Shown: piece after piece, positions 32,266 to 40,388 of the stretch
Layout: the number at the start of each line of letters is the position of its first letter
How positions within the stretch are numbered: the stretch's first letter is position 1
Source: Gilichinskyi gelida
GTDB taxonomy: Bacteria > Acidobacteriota > Thermoanaerobaculia > Gp7-AA8
Direction of reading: 5' to 3'
DNA: 64,000 nt
Assembly: GCA_038040385.1 (NCBI GenBank)
Contig: JBBPII010000019.1
Coordinates: 1 to 64,000, forward strand
The notes under the pieces: generated by a model
What the model saw: the letters and a program-made list of their open reading frames with translations, nothing else
Database searches by the model: none
Told to the model about the DNA's origin: nothing
Translations under genes and position numbers: made by a program

Positions 32266-32819
32266 TAGTGCACGCGATGCTCGTACGTGAACGGAAGGCG
32301 CTGCCCGTGCTTGATGATCGGCGCGAACTTCGCCTTCTGCAGCGCGGCGACGTTGCGCATGGCCAAACCGTCGGAGCCGGTGGTGTTGCGGATGGTGCGG
32401 ATGCCGAAGACATCGCCGTTGGAGCTGACGTCGGCCTCCAGCACGATCTCGCCCGAGGCGCCCGGCTGCGAGACCGGCTCGGGCGGGACGATGAATCGAG
32501 GCGAGGTGCTCTCGCCGCCGGCGCCGGCTGAGATCTCGCTCCCGCTGGCCAGCTCGATCGCTTTTGCCCACCCGCTGCCGGACGCGGTGCGCACCTCGAC
32601 CCATTCGCCCTGCTTGGAGAGAATGGAGACCGCCTCGCTGGCGAGGTACTTCGTGACGATGGCCGATGCCGCGTCGGGCTTGGCGTGGATCGCGAGCTCC
32701 GCGCCGCGCACGTATTCGACGCCGATCGGCGCGCGGGTATCGATCGCCGGGTCGTCCGGCGCCGGCTCGGACTTCGAGCAGGCGGCGAGAACGAGCGCCG
32801 CAACGAGGAGGCTTCTCAT
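32262..32819 (-). CDS. Lipoprotein with SH3-like and TonB C-terminal domains
   Basis: A 185-residue lipoprotein (MRSLLVAALVLAACSKSE, lipobox Cys15). The middle part resembles a bacterial SH3 domain (LAIHAKPDAASAIVTKYLAS, WVEVRTASGSGWAKAIEL), and the last ~85 residues resemble a TonB C-terminal domain (GEIVLEADVSSNGDVFGIRT, FAPIIKHGQRLPFTYEHRV). It probably links to peptidoglycan or an outer-membrane partner. Its ATG overlaps the stop of the ABC permease gene (ATGA, 32816-32819), so it belongs to the exporter operon. Confidence 0.8.
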   Translation of the reverse strand: MRSLLVAALVLAACSKSEPAPDDPAIDTRAPIGVEYVRGAELAIHAKPDAASAIVTKYLASEAVSILSKQGEWVEVRTASGSGWAKAIELASGSEISAGAGGESTSPRFIVPPEPVSQPGASGEIVLEADVSSNGDVFGIRTIRNTTGSDGLAMRNVAALQKAKFAPIIKHGQRLPFTYEHRVHY

Positions 32820-33787
32820 CCGAAGACATCCCTTCTGGTGAAGATGGCGTAGGAGATGACCATCGCCACCAGCGCCCAGACGGCGAGCAGGCCGAGGCAG
32901 AAGGCCATTGACATCCCCTCGTACGGCGGCGGCTCGCCGGTGTAGTAATCGGCGAGCGGCAGCGCGCTGACGAAGAGGTACTTGCCGGCGGTCCAGTCGG
33001 GGCTGACGCGGGTCAGGATGGTGCCGCCGATGAGCGACGCGAGCATGGTGCCGATCGCCGCGGCGCTGGATCGAAAGATAACCGAGAGCAAGAGCGCAAT
33101 CGACGCGACGGCCAGCAGCGCGTACCACTCCAGGCCGTAGGCGATCAGCGTGTCCTTCCACAGCGGCAACTGGCGCACGGCGTCGACGCGGAACGCGCCG
33201 CGGGCGACGGAGAAGCCGGTGAAGGTCGGTGCACCCCATCCGCCTCTCGGCAGGAACGGCGCGGCCACCAGATAGGCCATCACCGCCCCGGCGAACAGCG
33301 TGAGCGTGGCGAACATCCAGAGCGTGATGAGTTTCGCGGTGAGGATCTTCCAGCGGCGGACGGGGCGCGTCAGCAGCAGTTTGTCCGTCCCCTCGGAGCT
33401 CTCCGCGGAGACGATGTCGCTGCCGAGGACGCCGACCAACAGCGGGAGGAGGAGGAAGCCGGCGACATTGGCGAAGGTGCGGACGAAGAGCGGCGCGGTC
33501 GGTTTGTCCGGCTCGATGTCGTGGTCGAGGTAGAACTGCAACCGGTTGATCTCCGCGCGCATCGATCGCTGCCAGGTCTCGTTCGCTCGGCCGCGGCGCA
33601 GAGCGTTCTGATATCTGGCCACACGCTCCTGGACCTCCGCGCGCCAGTTGCGGTTGCGCTGGTTGATGAGGCGCTGGTACTGCGAGTAGGTGACGATGGC
33701 CAGGATGGAGAAGAGGATGGCCACCACGACCGTAAAGCGCCGCCGCCGGAGGAGTTTGAGGGTCTCGTTCTCGATGAGGGGGAGCAT
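32816..33787 (-). CDS. ABC-2 type transporter permease
   Basis: A 323-residue permease with about six membrane segments. The N-terminus IENETLKLLRRRRFTVVVAILF and the block ESSEGTDKLLLTRPVRRWKI are typical of ABC-2 exporters (NatB/YhaP-like). A ~75-residue basic coiled loop follows TM1. It should pair with the ATPase encoded at 34640 on the same strand, although a damaged gene lies between them. TACCCT lies 11 bases before ATG 33787, so it may have its own promoter. It is coupled to the downstream lipoprotein gene. Confidence 0.87.
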   Translation of the reverse strand: MLPLIENETLKLLRRRRFTVVVAILFSILAIVTYSQYQRLINQRNRNWRAEVQERVARYQNALRRGRANETWQRSMRAEINRLQFYLDHDIEPDKPTAPLFVRTFANVAGFLLLPLLVGVLGSDIVSAESSEGTDKLLLTRPVRRWKILTAKLITLWMFATLTLFAGAVMAYLVAAPFLPRGGWGAPTFTGFSVARGAFRVDAVRQLPLWKDTLIAYGLEWYALLAVASIALLLSVIFRSSAAAIGTMLASLIGGTILTRVSPDWTAGKYLFVSALPLADYYTGEPPPYEGMSMAFCLGLLAVWALVAMVISYAIFTRRDVFG

Positions 33788-33809
33788 CGCGCGGCGGTAG
33801 GGTACACCG

Positions 33810-34603
33810 CTATGCGGGACGGAGCTTTTTGTAGGGAAGCTGCACCAGGATGCGGATCATCTCCGCGACGACGCAGTCGGCGAGCGGGCCGCGCGTGGCG
33901 AAGATCTTGAGGTTGCCGGGGGATACGGCGCCGCCCGGGCGCGTGTGGAAAACAAACGTCTCGAAAACCGCGTGATCGAGCGGCGAGAGGCCCTCTCGTT
34001 TCAGAGCATCGGTGACCCGCTGCTGGACCCGCCACGCCGCCTGGGCGAAGAGGAAGACGAAATTGTCGCGCGCGTTGCCCGAGAGGAGCGTCGACCACAT
34101 GTCCCAGGCGACCGCGCTTGTTCGGCCTGCGGGAATCTGTCTTCCGATGCGAGAGCCCCGGCGTGCTGCTCGAGATACGCGCGCTGTTTAGCGTTTTCTG
34201 CGGGCGATCCGGCGATCTGCTTGCGCACCTCGTCGAGGGCGGGATCGAGCACGGCGACCAGCGCGACGATGAGCTCTTGACCCTTGGCGCGCTCCGCGCC
34301 GTACTCCATCTTCAGAACGGCATCGCGCAGCAGTTGCAGGTAGGTTCCCAGGCCTTGGCCGTGATTCTCACTCGGCCCCGGGGCCGGAGTCGATGAGCCG
34401 GTGCTGTTGACGCGGTAGGGACAAGACTTCGATTCCGGTGTGCGCGCGTAGTGCGCGAGGTAGTGTGTGGCCGCGATGGAGATGCGCTTCATCAGCGGCT
34501 CTCGGCAGTGCGGACAGACAATCTGCAGTCGTAGGCAGTCGTCGTAACCCAGTTGCGCAGCGCGGTACTGCTGGCCGTCCTGGTTGCCGTAGCCGAGATC
34601 CAT
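33810..34603 (-). pseudogene. Frameshifted zinc-cluster (CoiA-like?) gene
   Basis: The N-terminal part reads IVCPHCREPLMKRISIAATH, then YLAHYARTPESKSCPYRV, a C-x2-C ... H-x3-H ... C arrangement that recalls the N-terminal zinc site of CoiA-like nucleases; the similarity is only by eye. The frame holds to about 34130 and then loses coding character, while sensible text resumes one frame over (AWDMWSTLLSGNARDNFVFL ... ILVQLPYKKLRPA) to a stop at 33810. The two halves fit one protein of ~260 residues split by a single indel near 34105-34130. It could be a pseudogene or a sequencing error. Confidence 0.6.
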
Positions 34604-34639
34604 CGGCGTGACCGTCAGGGTGGAAGTATAGACCGATCG

Positions 34640-35536
34640 TCAGTCCACCGTTTCCCCGCCGGTGGCCTCCAGGAACATCTGCTCGAGGCTCTCCACGCGG
34701 CGCTGTGCATGAAACACCGCGACGTTCGCCGCGGCCAACGCGGCGATGAGCGGCGGGGTGTCGCTCTCCTCGATGGATACCCAGAGGCGGTCGCCGTCGG
34801 CGTGCACGGAAAGGCCGCGCTCGCGGATGATGGCGCCGGCGCGCGAGGGGTCGTCGACGCGCAACTCCATCTCGCGGCGGCTGGAGATCAGCTCGCGCAC
34901 CGAGCCCTCCTTGAGAATGCGGCCATGGTGAATGATCGCCACGCGATCGCACATCAACTCGACTTCGCCGAGGAGGTGGCTGGAGACGAAGACGCTCATC
35001 TGCCGCTCCTCGGCGAGCTGGCGGAGCAGCTCGCGGATCTCGCGGATGCCGGCGGGATCGAGGCCATTGGCCGGCTCGTCGAGGATGAGGACGCGCGGGC
35101 TGCCGAGCATGGCCTGCGCGATGCCCAGCCGCTGCCGCATGCCGAGGGAGTAGGTGCCGACGCGCTGGTCGAGGCGGTGGGCGAGCGAGACCAGCGACGC
35201 CACGCGCTCGATCTCCGCGGCGTCCGCGCCCAGCATGCGCGCGAAGTGCTGCAGGTTCTCGCGGCCGGTCATGAAGCGATAGAGATCGGGGTTCTCGACG
35301 ATGCAGCCGATGCAGCGCATCGCCTTCTCGAACTGGCGGCGGATGTCGTGGCCGCAGATGGTCACCGTCCCTGAGGTCGGGCGGATGAGGCCCACCAGCA
35401 TGCGGATGGTGGTGGTCTTCCCGGCGCCGTTCGGACCGAGGAAGCCGAAGACTTCGCCGGGTCGGAGATCGAACGAGACGGAGTCGACGATCGTCCGTTT
35501 GCCGATGACTTTGGTAAGGTTGCGCGCCGAGAGCAT
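34640..35536 (-). CDS. ABC transporter ATP-binding protein
   Basis: A 298-residue ATPase with Walker A GPNGAGKTT, Q-loop region CIVENPDLYRFMTGRENL, signature YSLGMRQRLGIAQ, Walker B VLILDEPANGLDP and the switch His in SSHLLGEVE. The C-terminal ~80 residues form the extension usual in ABC-2 exporter ATPases. It is the probable partner of the permease encoded at 32816. The ATG at 35536 is read divergently from the SGNH hydrolase, and the two start codons overlap within CATG (35534-35537). Confidence 0.93.
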   Translation of the reverse strand: MLSARNLTKVIGKRTIVDSVSFDLRPGEVFGFLGPNGAGKTTTIRMLVGLIRPTSGTVTICGHDIRRQFEKAMRCIGCIVENPDLYRFMTGRENLQHFARMLGADAAEIERVASLVSLAHRLDQRVGTYSLGMRQRLGIAQAMLGSPRVLILDEPANGLDPAGIREIRELLRQLAEERQMSVFVSSHLLGEVELMCDRVAIIHHGRILKEGSVRELISSRREMELRVDDPSRAGAIIRERGLSVHADGDRLWVSIEESDTPPLIAALAAANVAVFHAQRRVESLEQMFLEATGGETVD

Positions 35537-36296
35537 GCGTCGCCTGACGTTCTGGTTCCTGCCGCTGACCGCCGCCACCGTCGCGGTGCTGACGTTCGGC
35601 GCCGGATTCTACTCATTCCTCCGCGGCGACACCGGAACGCCGGTGAACATCGTGTCGCCATCGCGGACCGACGTCACCGCGCCGCGGGCGACGGTGGTAC
35701 CGCTGATCGTCGGCGACTCGCTGGCCCGCGGCACCGGCGACGAGACCGGTCTCGGCATCGGCGGGCGGCTGGTCGAGGAGCTCCGGCAACGGCGCGTGCC
35801 GGTGAAGAACGCTGTGAACCTCGCCGTCAACGGCGCGCGCACGCGCGACCTCGAGCAGCAGCTCGAGAGCCGCAACATACGGCGCCTCATCGCCGAGTCG
35901 AACGTGGTCATCGTCTCCATCGGCGGCAACGACCTGTGGGGCGACGCGAACAATTTCCGCAGCGCGCCGCCGCGCGATCCGGAGCGGGTGATGGGCGAGG
36001 TGCTGGAGCGGGTGACGAAGGCGGTGCGCACCATCCGCGCCGCGAATGAAACAGCGCGCATCTTCGTCATCGGCTTGTACAACCCGTTCGGCAGCGAGCC
36101 GATGGGCCGCGTGCTCACGCCGTTCGTCAACCGATGGAACGCCAGCCTCGCGCAGCGCTTCGCCGCCGACCCCAACGTGATCGTGGTCCAGACCTCGGAT
36201 CTCTTCGCGTATCGCGACCGGCTGTCGCTCGATCGCTTCCATCCTGCGAACGAGGGATACGCGCTGATCGCGCGGCGCATCGCGGACGCGCTGTAG
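35535..36296 (+). CDS. Membrane-anchored SGNH/GDSL hydrolase
   Basis: A 253-residue protein with an N-terminal signal anchor (LTFWFLPLTAATVAVLTFG) and the SGNH blocks: block I VGDSLARGTG (Ser nucleophile), block III GGNDLWGD (Gly and Asn) and block V LDRFHPANEGY (Asp and His). It should be an extracytoplasmic esterase or acyl hydrolase. The start ATG 35535 overlaps the divergent ABC ATPase start. No sequence remains for a conventional intergenic promoter, so its control signals must lie inside the neighbouring coding region. Confidence 0.88.
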   Translation: MRRLTFWFLPLTAATVAVLTFGAGFYSFLRGDTGTPVNIVSPSRTDVTAPRATVVPLIVGDSLARGTGDETGLGIGGRLVEELRQRRVPVKNAVNLAVNGARTRDLEQQLESRNIRRLIAESNVVIVSIGGNDLWGDANNFRSAPPRDPERVMGEVLERVTKAVRTIRAANETARIFVIGLYNPFGSEPMGRVLTPFVNRWNASLAQRFAADPNVIVVQTSDLFAYRDRLSLDRFHPANEGYALIARRIADAL

Positions 36297-36495
36297 GTGG
36301 AGGACAGATCCACGAATAGTCATCGACGGAGGCCGAGATCGGCATCGCGAGCTGGTCCGGTTTCCACTCAGATCCGAAGCGCCGAAGTGAAGATCGATCT
36401 GAGCGCACCACATGGGTTCACGATCTTTGGCTCGCGCGCGCATGCGTTGAAACGTTCCGTTCCTCCTCGTCACTACATAAACACCAGGAGGAGTT

Positions 36496-37053
36496 ATGGA
36501 CAAAACAGACGAAGCAACAAAAGTTCCGTCATACGTCTCTGCCACGCCGGCCGACAGCTTCTACCGCGGCGGCGAAGCGGTCATCGCGAAAGTACCGCAG
36601 GGATACGACGCGAAGATCAACATTCGGTTCGTTCCGGGGCGCGACATCCCGATCGTTCCGCTGGAGCGCCACTGCCGTGCGCGACAGGGAGCGCCGCGAC
36701 GCGATGCTCCCACGGTCGCGCTTCCGCCGGATCTCGTGCGCAAGCTTTCCGACGCGGACAAGAAAGTCACCCAATGGCTGAGTAAAGACGCGGCCAACGC
36801 TCAGCTTTTCCTGGTACGGCCAGTGGAGGCTTTGCTCAGGGCAGGCGTCGATCTCACTCGCGCCGAGCAGAAAGTGCTCGACCGCAGCCACCGCGCCGCC
36901 AGCGAGGAGCGCGTCATCGCTCCGGGCGTGAAGGTCGCGCAGTTGTCCGTGACGGCATCGACGAAAGGCCGGGTCGGCGATCCGCGCCCTCGACCGAAGA
37001 AGAATCATGAAGACGGCGATTGCGGCTGCGGCGAATCCGGGAAGAAGGAGTAA
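36496..37053 (+). CDS. Hypothetical protein with CGCG tail
   Basis: A 185-residue protein that I do not recognise. The N-terminus (YVSATPADSFYRGGEAVIAK) is beta-rich; the middle is helical and charged (LRKLSDADKKVTQWLSKDA, VLDRSHRAASEERVIAPG); the end is a basic/acidic tail with a small cysteine cluster (EDGDCGCGESGKKE). A strong Shine-Dalgarno, AGGAGGAG, precedes ATG 36496. The next gene starts 3 bases after its stop, so the two form an operon. The intergenic stretch 36297-36495 shows no clear feature. Confidence 0.7.
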   Translation: MDKTDEATKVPSYVSATPADSFYRGGEAVIAKVPQGYDAKINIRFVPGRDIPIVPLERHCRARQGAPRRDAPTVALPPDLVRKLSDADKKVTQWLSKDAANAQLFLVRPVEALLRAGVDLTRAEQKVLDRSHRAASEERVIAPGVKVAQLSVTASTKGRVGDPRPRPKKNHEDGDCGCGESGKKE

Positions 37054-37056
37054 GCC

Positions 37057-39234
37057 ATGGCACTCGATCGCACTAGCGGCTTCGACATGCTCGTTCAGAT
37101 CTCCGAGACCGAGTTGAACAACCAACTGGCGACGCTCTTCCTCGCCGGCAGCGGATTCCCGACCATGTTGAGCGTTCCGATCAACATGGGCGCCGTCGTC
37201 GGAACCGCGACGCTCAATTTCGGCACGCCAACCGCGGATCTCGATCGTCCGCGGCCGCAGATGGGGCTGACCCTTCCGTTCACGAACTCACAACTGCAAG
37301 TCACGGCACCGTTGCCGGCGACGCTCGCGCCGCTCGGCGGAACGATCACCATCGTCGACGCCATCGAAATGATCACCCAGGGGACGAATCAGATCGCCAC
37401 GATGGACTTCAACAACGGCGCGCCGAACGTGACGGTCTTTTTCGACGTGCCGTCGCAAGCCATTCTCGCGCCGGCGCTCGCCGCAGCGGGACTCACGCTC
37501 GCCCAAGCGCAGAACCTGATGGCCGGCTTCGTGGTCCAGCAACTCCAGACATCCATGGGACGTCTCGACCTCACACCGCCGATTCCGGTCGTCGACGATG
37601 CAGACCCGACCACCGTCTTCGACATCGACGTCACCACGGTGAACGACACGAGTGTCTCCGACCGCGACTGCCTCACGTTCGGCGTGCGCATGGCCAATGA
37701 CTCCGGCGGGAACATCAACGGAGTGACGACGTCGTTCATACCGGCTGGCAGCGAGTCGCTCGTCATGATGAGCAACTTCTGGCTGCTCGCGCGCGTCATG
37801 CGCCCGCGCGTTGCGGCGGCGCTCGGCCTGAGCGTGACCGACTTCGATACGCCGCTGCGCCTGAATCACAACGTTGCGGCGCCCGGCGGCCAGGGAACGC
37901 TCACGAACCTCGAGGCACGCGTGGAAGGCAACCGCATCCGCGTGGACGGCCGCGCCACCGCCTCCGGCACCGGCTGGTCAGCCGAGTCGAACTTCACATT
38001 CTTCATCGACATCACGCTGTCGGGCGGTGCCATCAACGTCGTTGCGACGACGCCAACGGTCGATACCGACGTCGATCTGGCGTGGTGGGTCTGGCTTCTC
38101 TCCCTCGGACTCGGCGCGCTTTTCGGCGGCATCATCGGCGCCATCATCGCCGCGATCGTCCTTGCGATCGTCGAGGCAGTCGCCGAAGGCATCGTCAACA
38201 ATCTCGTGTCCAGCGGCATCGGCGGAGCGCTTGGAGGCATCCCGGCAATTCCGCTTGGTCCGATTGGCGGAGGGTTGACCCTGAACACGATCATCCTCGA
38301 TGACCTGGAGCTCCGCTGCTCGATCATCCGGTCCGTCTCCGTTCCGATGAAGAACAGTGGCTCATATGCATCGCTGGCAGCGCTCGCGATCGATCTGGAC
38401 ACCGGAATGGTTCGCAGCAGCGCCTTCGCCACTGCGGATTTGGTGTGGGACGGTGGTATGACGCTTTCGACGAATGGCCCGGCCGGTCTCACCATCACCG
38501 GAACTTCGTTCGGCTCGTTGACGCCGGTACAGATCTCACGACTTTCGCTGTCGTCACACAACATCTCGGCAACGCTCATTCCCTTGGCCGCCCCTCCCTC
38601 GTTTCCGTTCTTCAGTCACCAGGCGGTCATCTTCGGAGTTCGTACCGCGGAAGGGCGACTGGCGAAAGTGCGCGCTTGGCGCAATGTCTTCGCGGGCGGC
38701 CGGTTGGAACTGGAGTGGGCAACCTACGACACGCCGATCCCGCAACTCGATATCGCGGGACGTTGGTCAGTGGTCGAGCGCGGACCGTCGACGGAGTACA
38801 TCACGCCGGACTGCTCGTACTGCACCTCACGGACCGTGCGCCGCATCGGTCACTTCGAAGCGTGGCCACGTCTCGTGGCGTTCCCGATCGACTACCAATT
38901 CTGCCTATGCGGCACGGTGCTCGCCGAAGGCGAAGGAACCGTGTCGACGGCGAACGGGCCGCTCGATTACAAACTCGAGGGGCGACGTCTGACCATCGAG
39001 ACCGACATGGGACAGAACGTCGACTGCGAATTGTGCGTCAGCGCCATCGACGCGCGCGGACAGGAGCTCTTCACCTGCACGCAGCTGTCGCAGCGCGGTA
39101 TCGAGAATCGCTGCCGTCGGTGCGCCCCGAAATCGGTTCGTACGCGGACGGACATCGTGCCGGCACAGGCGGCGCTGAACGCGTGGCGGCCACTGATCAC
39201 CGACGGCTACGACAAGATAACGAACGCGCAGTAG
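37057..39234 (+). CDS. Large protein with central membrane-inserting segment, unknown family
   Basis: A 725-residue protein with no signal peptide. Residues ~1-340 are amphipathic beta-rich text (MLVQISETELNNQLATLFLA, FTNSQLQVTAPLPATLAP) reminiscent of TULIP/BPI-like lipid-binding modules. A Gly/Ile-rich hydrophobic stretch of about 40 residues follows (WWVWLLSLGLGALFGGIIGA, IIAAIVLAIVEAVAEGIV). The C-terminal third is cysteine-rich, with C-x2-C, C-x-C, C-x2-C and C-x2-C pairs (CSYC, CLC, CELC, CRRC). This order resembles pore-forming or lipid-inserting proteins, but no family is recognised. AAGGAG precedes ATG 37057. Confidence 0.7.
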   Translation: MALDRTSGFDMLVQISETELNNQLATLFLAGSGFPTMLSVPINMGAVVGTATLNFGTPTADLDRPRPQMGLTLPFTNSQLQVTAPLPATLAPLGGTITIVDAIEMITQGTNQIATMDFNNGAPNVTVFFDVPSQAILAPALAAAGLTLAQAQNLMAGFVVQQLQTSMGRLDLTPPIPVVDDADPTTVFDIDVTTVNDTSVSDRDCLTFGVRMANDSGGNINGVTTSFIPAGSESLVMMSNFWLLARVMRPRVAAALGLSVTDFDTPLRLNHNVAAPGGQGTLTNLEARVEGNRIRVDGRATASGTGWSAESNFTFFIDITLSGGAINVVATTPTVDTDVDLAWWVWLLSLGLGALFGGIIGAIIAAIVLAIVEAVAEGIVNNLVSSGIGGALGGIPAIPLGPIGGGLTLNTIILDDLELRCSIIRSVSVPMKNSGSYASLAALAIDLDTGMVRSSAFATADLVWDGGMTLSTNGPAGLTITGTSFGSLTPVQISRLSLSSHNISATLIPLAAPPSFPFFSHQAVIFGVRTAEGRLAKVRAWRNVFAGGRLELEWATYDTPIPQLDIAGRWSVVERGPSTEYITPDCSYCTSRTVRRIGHFEAWPRLVAFPIDYQFCLCGTVLAEGEGTVSTANGPLDYKLEGRRLTIETDMGQNVDCELCVSAIDARGQELFTCTQLSQRGIENRCRRCAPKSVRTRTDIVPAQAALNAWRPLITDGYDKITNAQ

Positions 39235-39344
39235 CCCTCTCCTCCGGGAACGTGCCGCGTCGAGGACTGACGCGGTACGTCTCCCTTGTGAGTCAGCTGT
39301 AGCTCGTAGTGCTCTATTGGCTGTGCCCGCAAAATGAAAATTGC

Positions 39345-39360
39345 CGCCCTTTCGGGGGCG
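39345..39360 (-). terminator. Minus-strand terminator hairpin 2
   Basis: On the minus strand a CGCCC/GGGCG stem with a CCGAAA loop is followed by GCAATTTTCATTTTG. It is the second of two terminators downstream of the tRNA-like gene. Confidence 0.5.
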
Positions 39361-39446
39361 AAGCTCCGGAGCGCGCAAAACCATTTCACCTTGTGAGACA
39401 TCACGCGACGGACAACTTTCATGGATGAGTGCCGCAAAAAGTAAAT

Positions 39447-39462
39447 GCCGCCAAATGGCGGC
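39447..39462 (-). terminator. Minus-strand terminator hairpin 1
   Basis: On the minus strand GCCGCC-ATTT-GGCGGC is followed by ATTTACTTTTTG. It lies 23 bases after the tRNA 3' end and probably ends that transcript. Apart from these hairpins and the tRNA, 39235-39701 shows nothing. Confidence 0.6.
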
Positions 39463-39484
39463 TGGTGAGTCACTTAGTTTAGGT

Positions 39485-39561
39485 TGGCGGGGCCGACGGA
39501 GCTCGAACCCGCGACCTCCAGCGTGACAGGCCGGCGTTCTAACCGGCTGAACTCTCGCCCA
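39485..39561 (-). tRNA. tRNA-Asp(GTC)-like gene with mismatched acceptor stem
   Basis: A 77-base tRNA shape with encoded CCA. The D arm (GTTC/GAAC), the anticodon arm (CCGGC-CTGTCAC-GCTGG, anticodon GTC at 39525-39527) and the T arm (GCGGG-TTCGAGC-TCCGT) are recognisably tRNA-Asp. The acceptor stem pairs poorly: 5' TGGGCGA against 3' CGGCCCC leaves mismatches at positions 1, 6 and 7. It may be a tRNA pseudogene or one damaged by recombination. Terminators lie directly downstream. Confidence 0.7.
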
Positions 39562-39701
39562 GGCTAGAAGCAACTGTGGGCCGCGTGATAACAGGGCAGT
39601 TAGCGTCGGGGAAGCACGATCTTGTAAGCCTCACAAGCCTCAGGTCGCGCGGCCCGGGCGTGGAACACTTGTTATTGGAGTGCGCTTCGCCGGCTCACGG
39701 C

Positions 39702-40114
39702 CTACCAGTACGCGGCGACGCCGAAGTCTTTCAGGCGCTTCGCGAGCTTCTGGTCGAAGGTCGCTACGGCGTCGTATCGGTTGGTCGTCGCCACGGCGAC
39801 GATCGCGGCATCGGCGAGTGAGGGGAGCGGATTCGGCCACACTTCCATAACGCGTTTCCATGGGCAGTCGTCGATGAGCTGCACGCCCGGGAAGGTGATG
39901 ACGGAGCGGATCACGGACGCAAGCCGTTCGCCGGTGAGGCCGTATTGGCTCTGCAGGACGTACGTGACTTCAAAGACCACGAACTGCGGAAGGATTGCGG
40001 CGATCTCGCCCTCTTCCGTTCTTGAGAGGAGCGCTCGCGCCGCGGCGCGCTGCGCTTCGTTTCGCTCGATGAGAACGAGACGACGACGTTCGCATCGATG
40101 ACGACGCTGCGCAC
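39702..40114 (-). pseudogene. PIN-domain toxin, frameshifted
   Basis: GTG 40114 opens RSVVIDANVVVSF, the PIN start with its first Asp. The frame then shifts near 40077: the expected continuation LIERNEAQRAAARALLSRTE is found one frame over and runs through VVFEVTYVLQSQYGLTGERL and LADAAIVAVATTNRYDAVAT to a stop at 39702. One missing base explains the break, so the toxin should be dead or truncated to a short peptide. It lies one base after the antitoxin reading frame ends. Confidence 0.8.
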
Positions 40115-40115
40115 G

Positions 40116-40346
40116 TCAGATGCGTCCTCTGGTCTTCCGCGCTTCGGCGACAGCCTTCACGGCATCGGTCGGGCCGTGCTTGAGGAAGCCTTCTCATTGG
40201 TAGAGCGCCGGCCGTTCGGTCGTAATGGCGACGCGGCCGCCGCTGATTTCCCACGTGAGTTTGTCTCCCGGACCGATGTCGAGCGCATCGCGGACTTCCT
40301 TCGGCACGGTCGTTTGGCCTTTGCTGGTGATGATCGAAGTAGGCAT
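40116..40346 (-). pseudogene. AbrB-type antitoxin with premature TGA
   Basis: ATG 40346, preceded by AAGGAGA, encodes SIITSKGQTTVPKEVRDALD and then KLTWEISGGRVAIT, an AbrB/SpoVT DNA-binding domain. At 40194-40196 an in-frame TGA ends it at 50 residues, but the same frame continues as GFLKHGPTDAVKAVAEARKT to a second TGA at 40116. The lost codon is probably TGG in a LYxWEGFLKHG-like linker. The toxin-binding tail is therefore not made. Confidence 0.75.
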
Positions 40347-40388
40347 GTGTGTGTCTCCTTACTAAGTGTATCTCGGGTAAGGACGCCG

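Noticed and set aside
40116..40196. UGA decoded as tryptophan, which would rescue the AbrB antitoxin
   Set aside because: TGA serves as a normal stop in many intact genes of the window, and the partner toxin is also broken.
39235..40360. Prophage or integrative element at the tRNA-Asp-like gene
   Set aside because: No integrase or direct repeat of the tRNA 3' end was found within the window.
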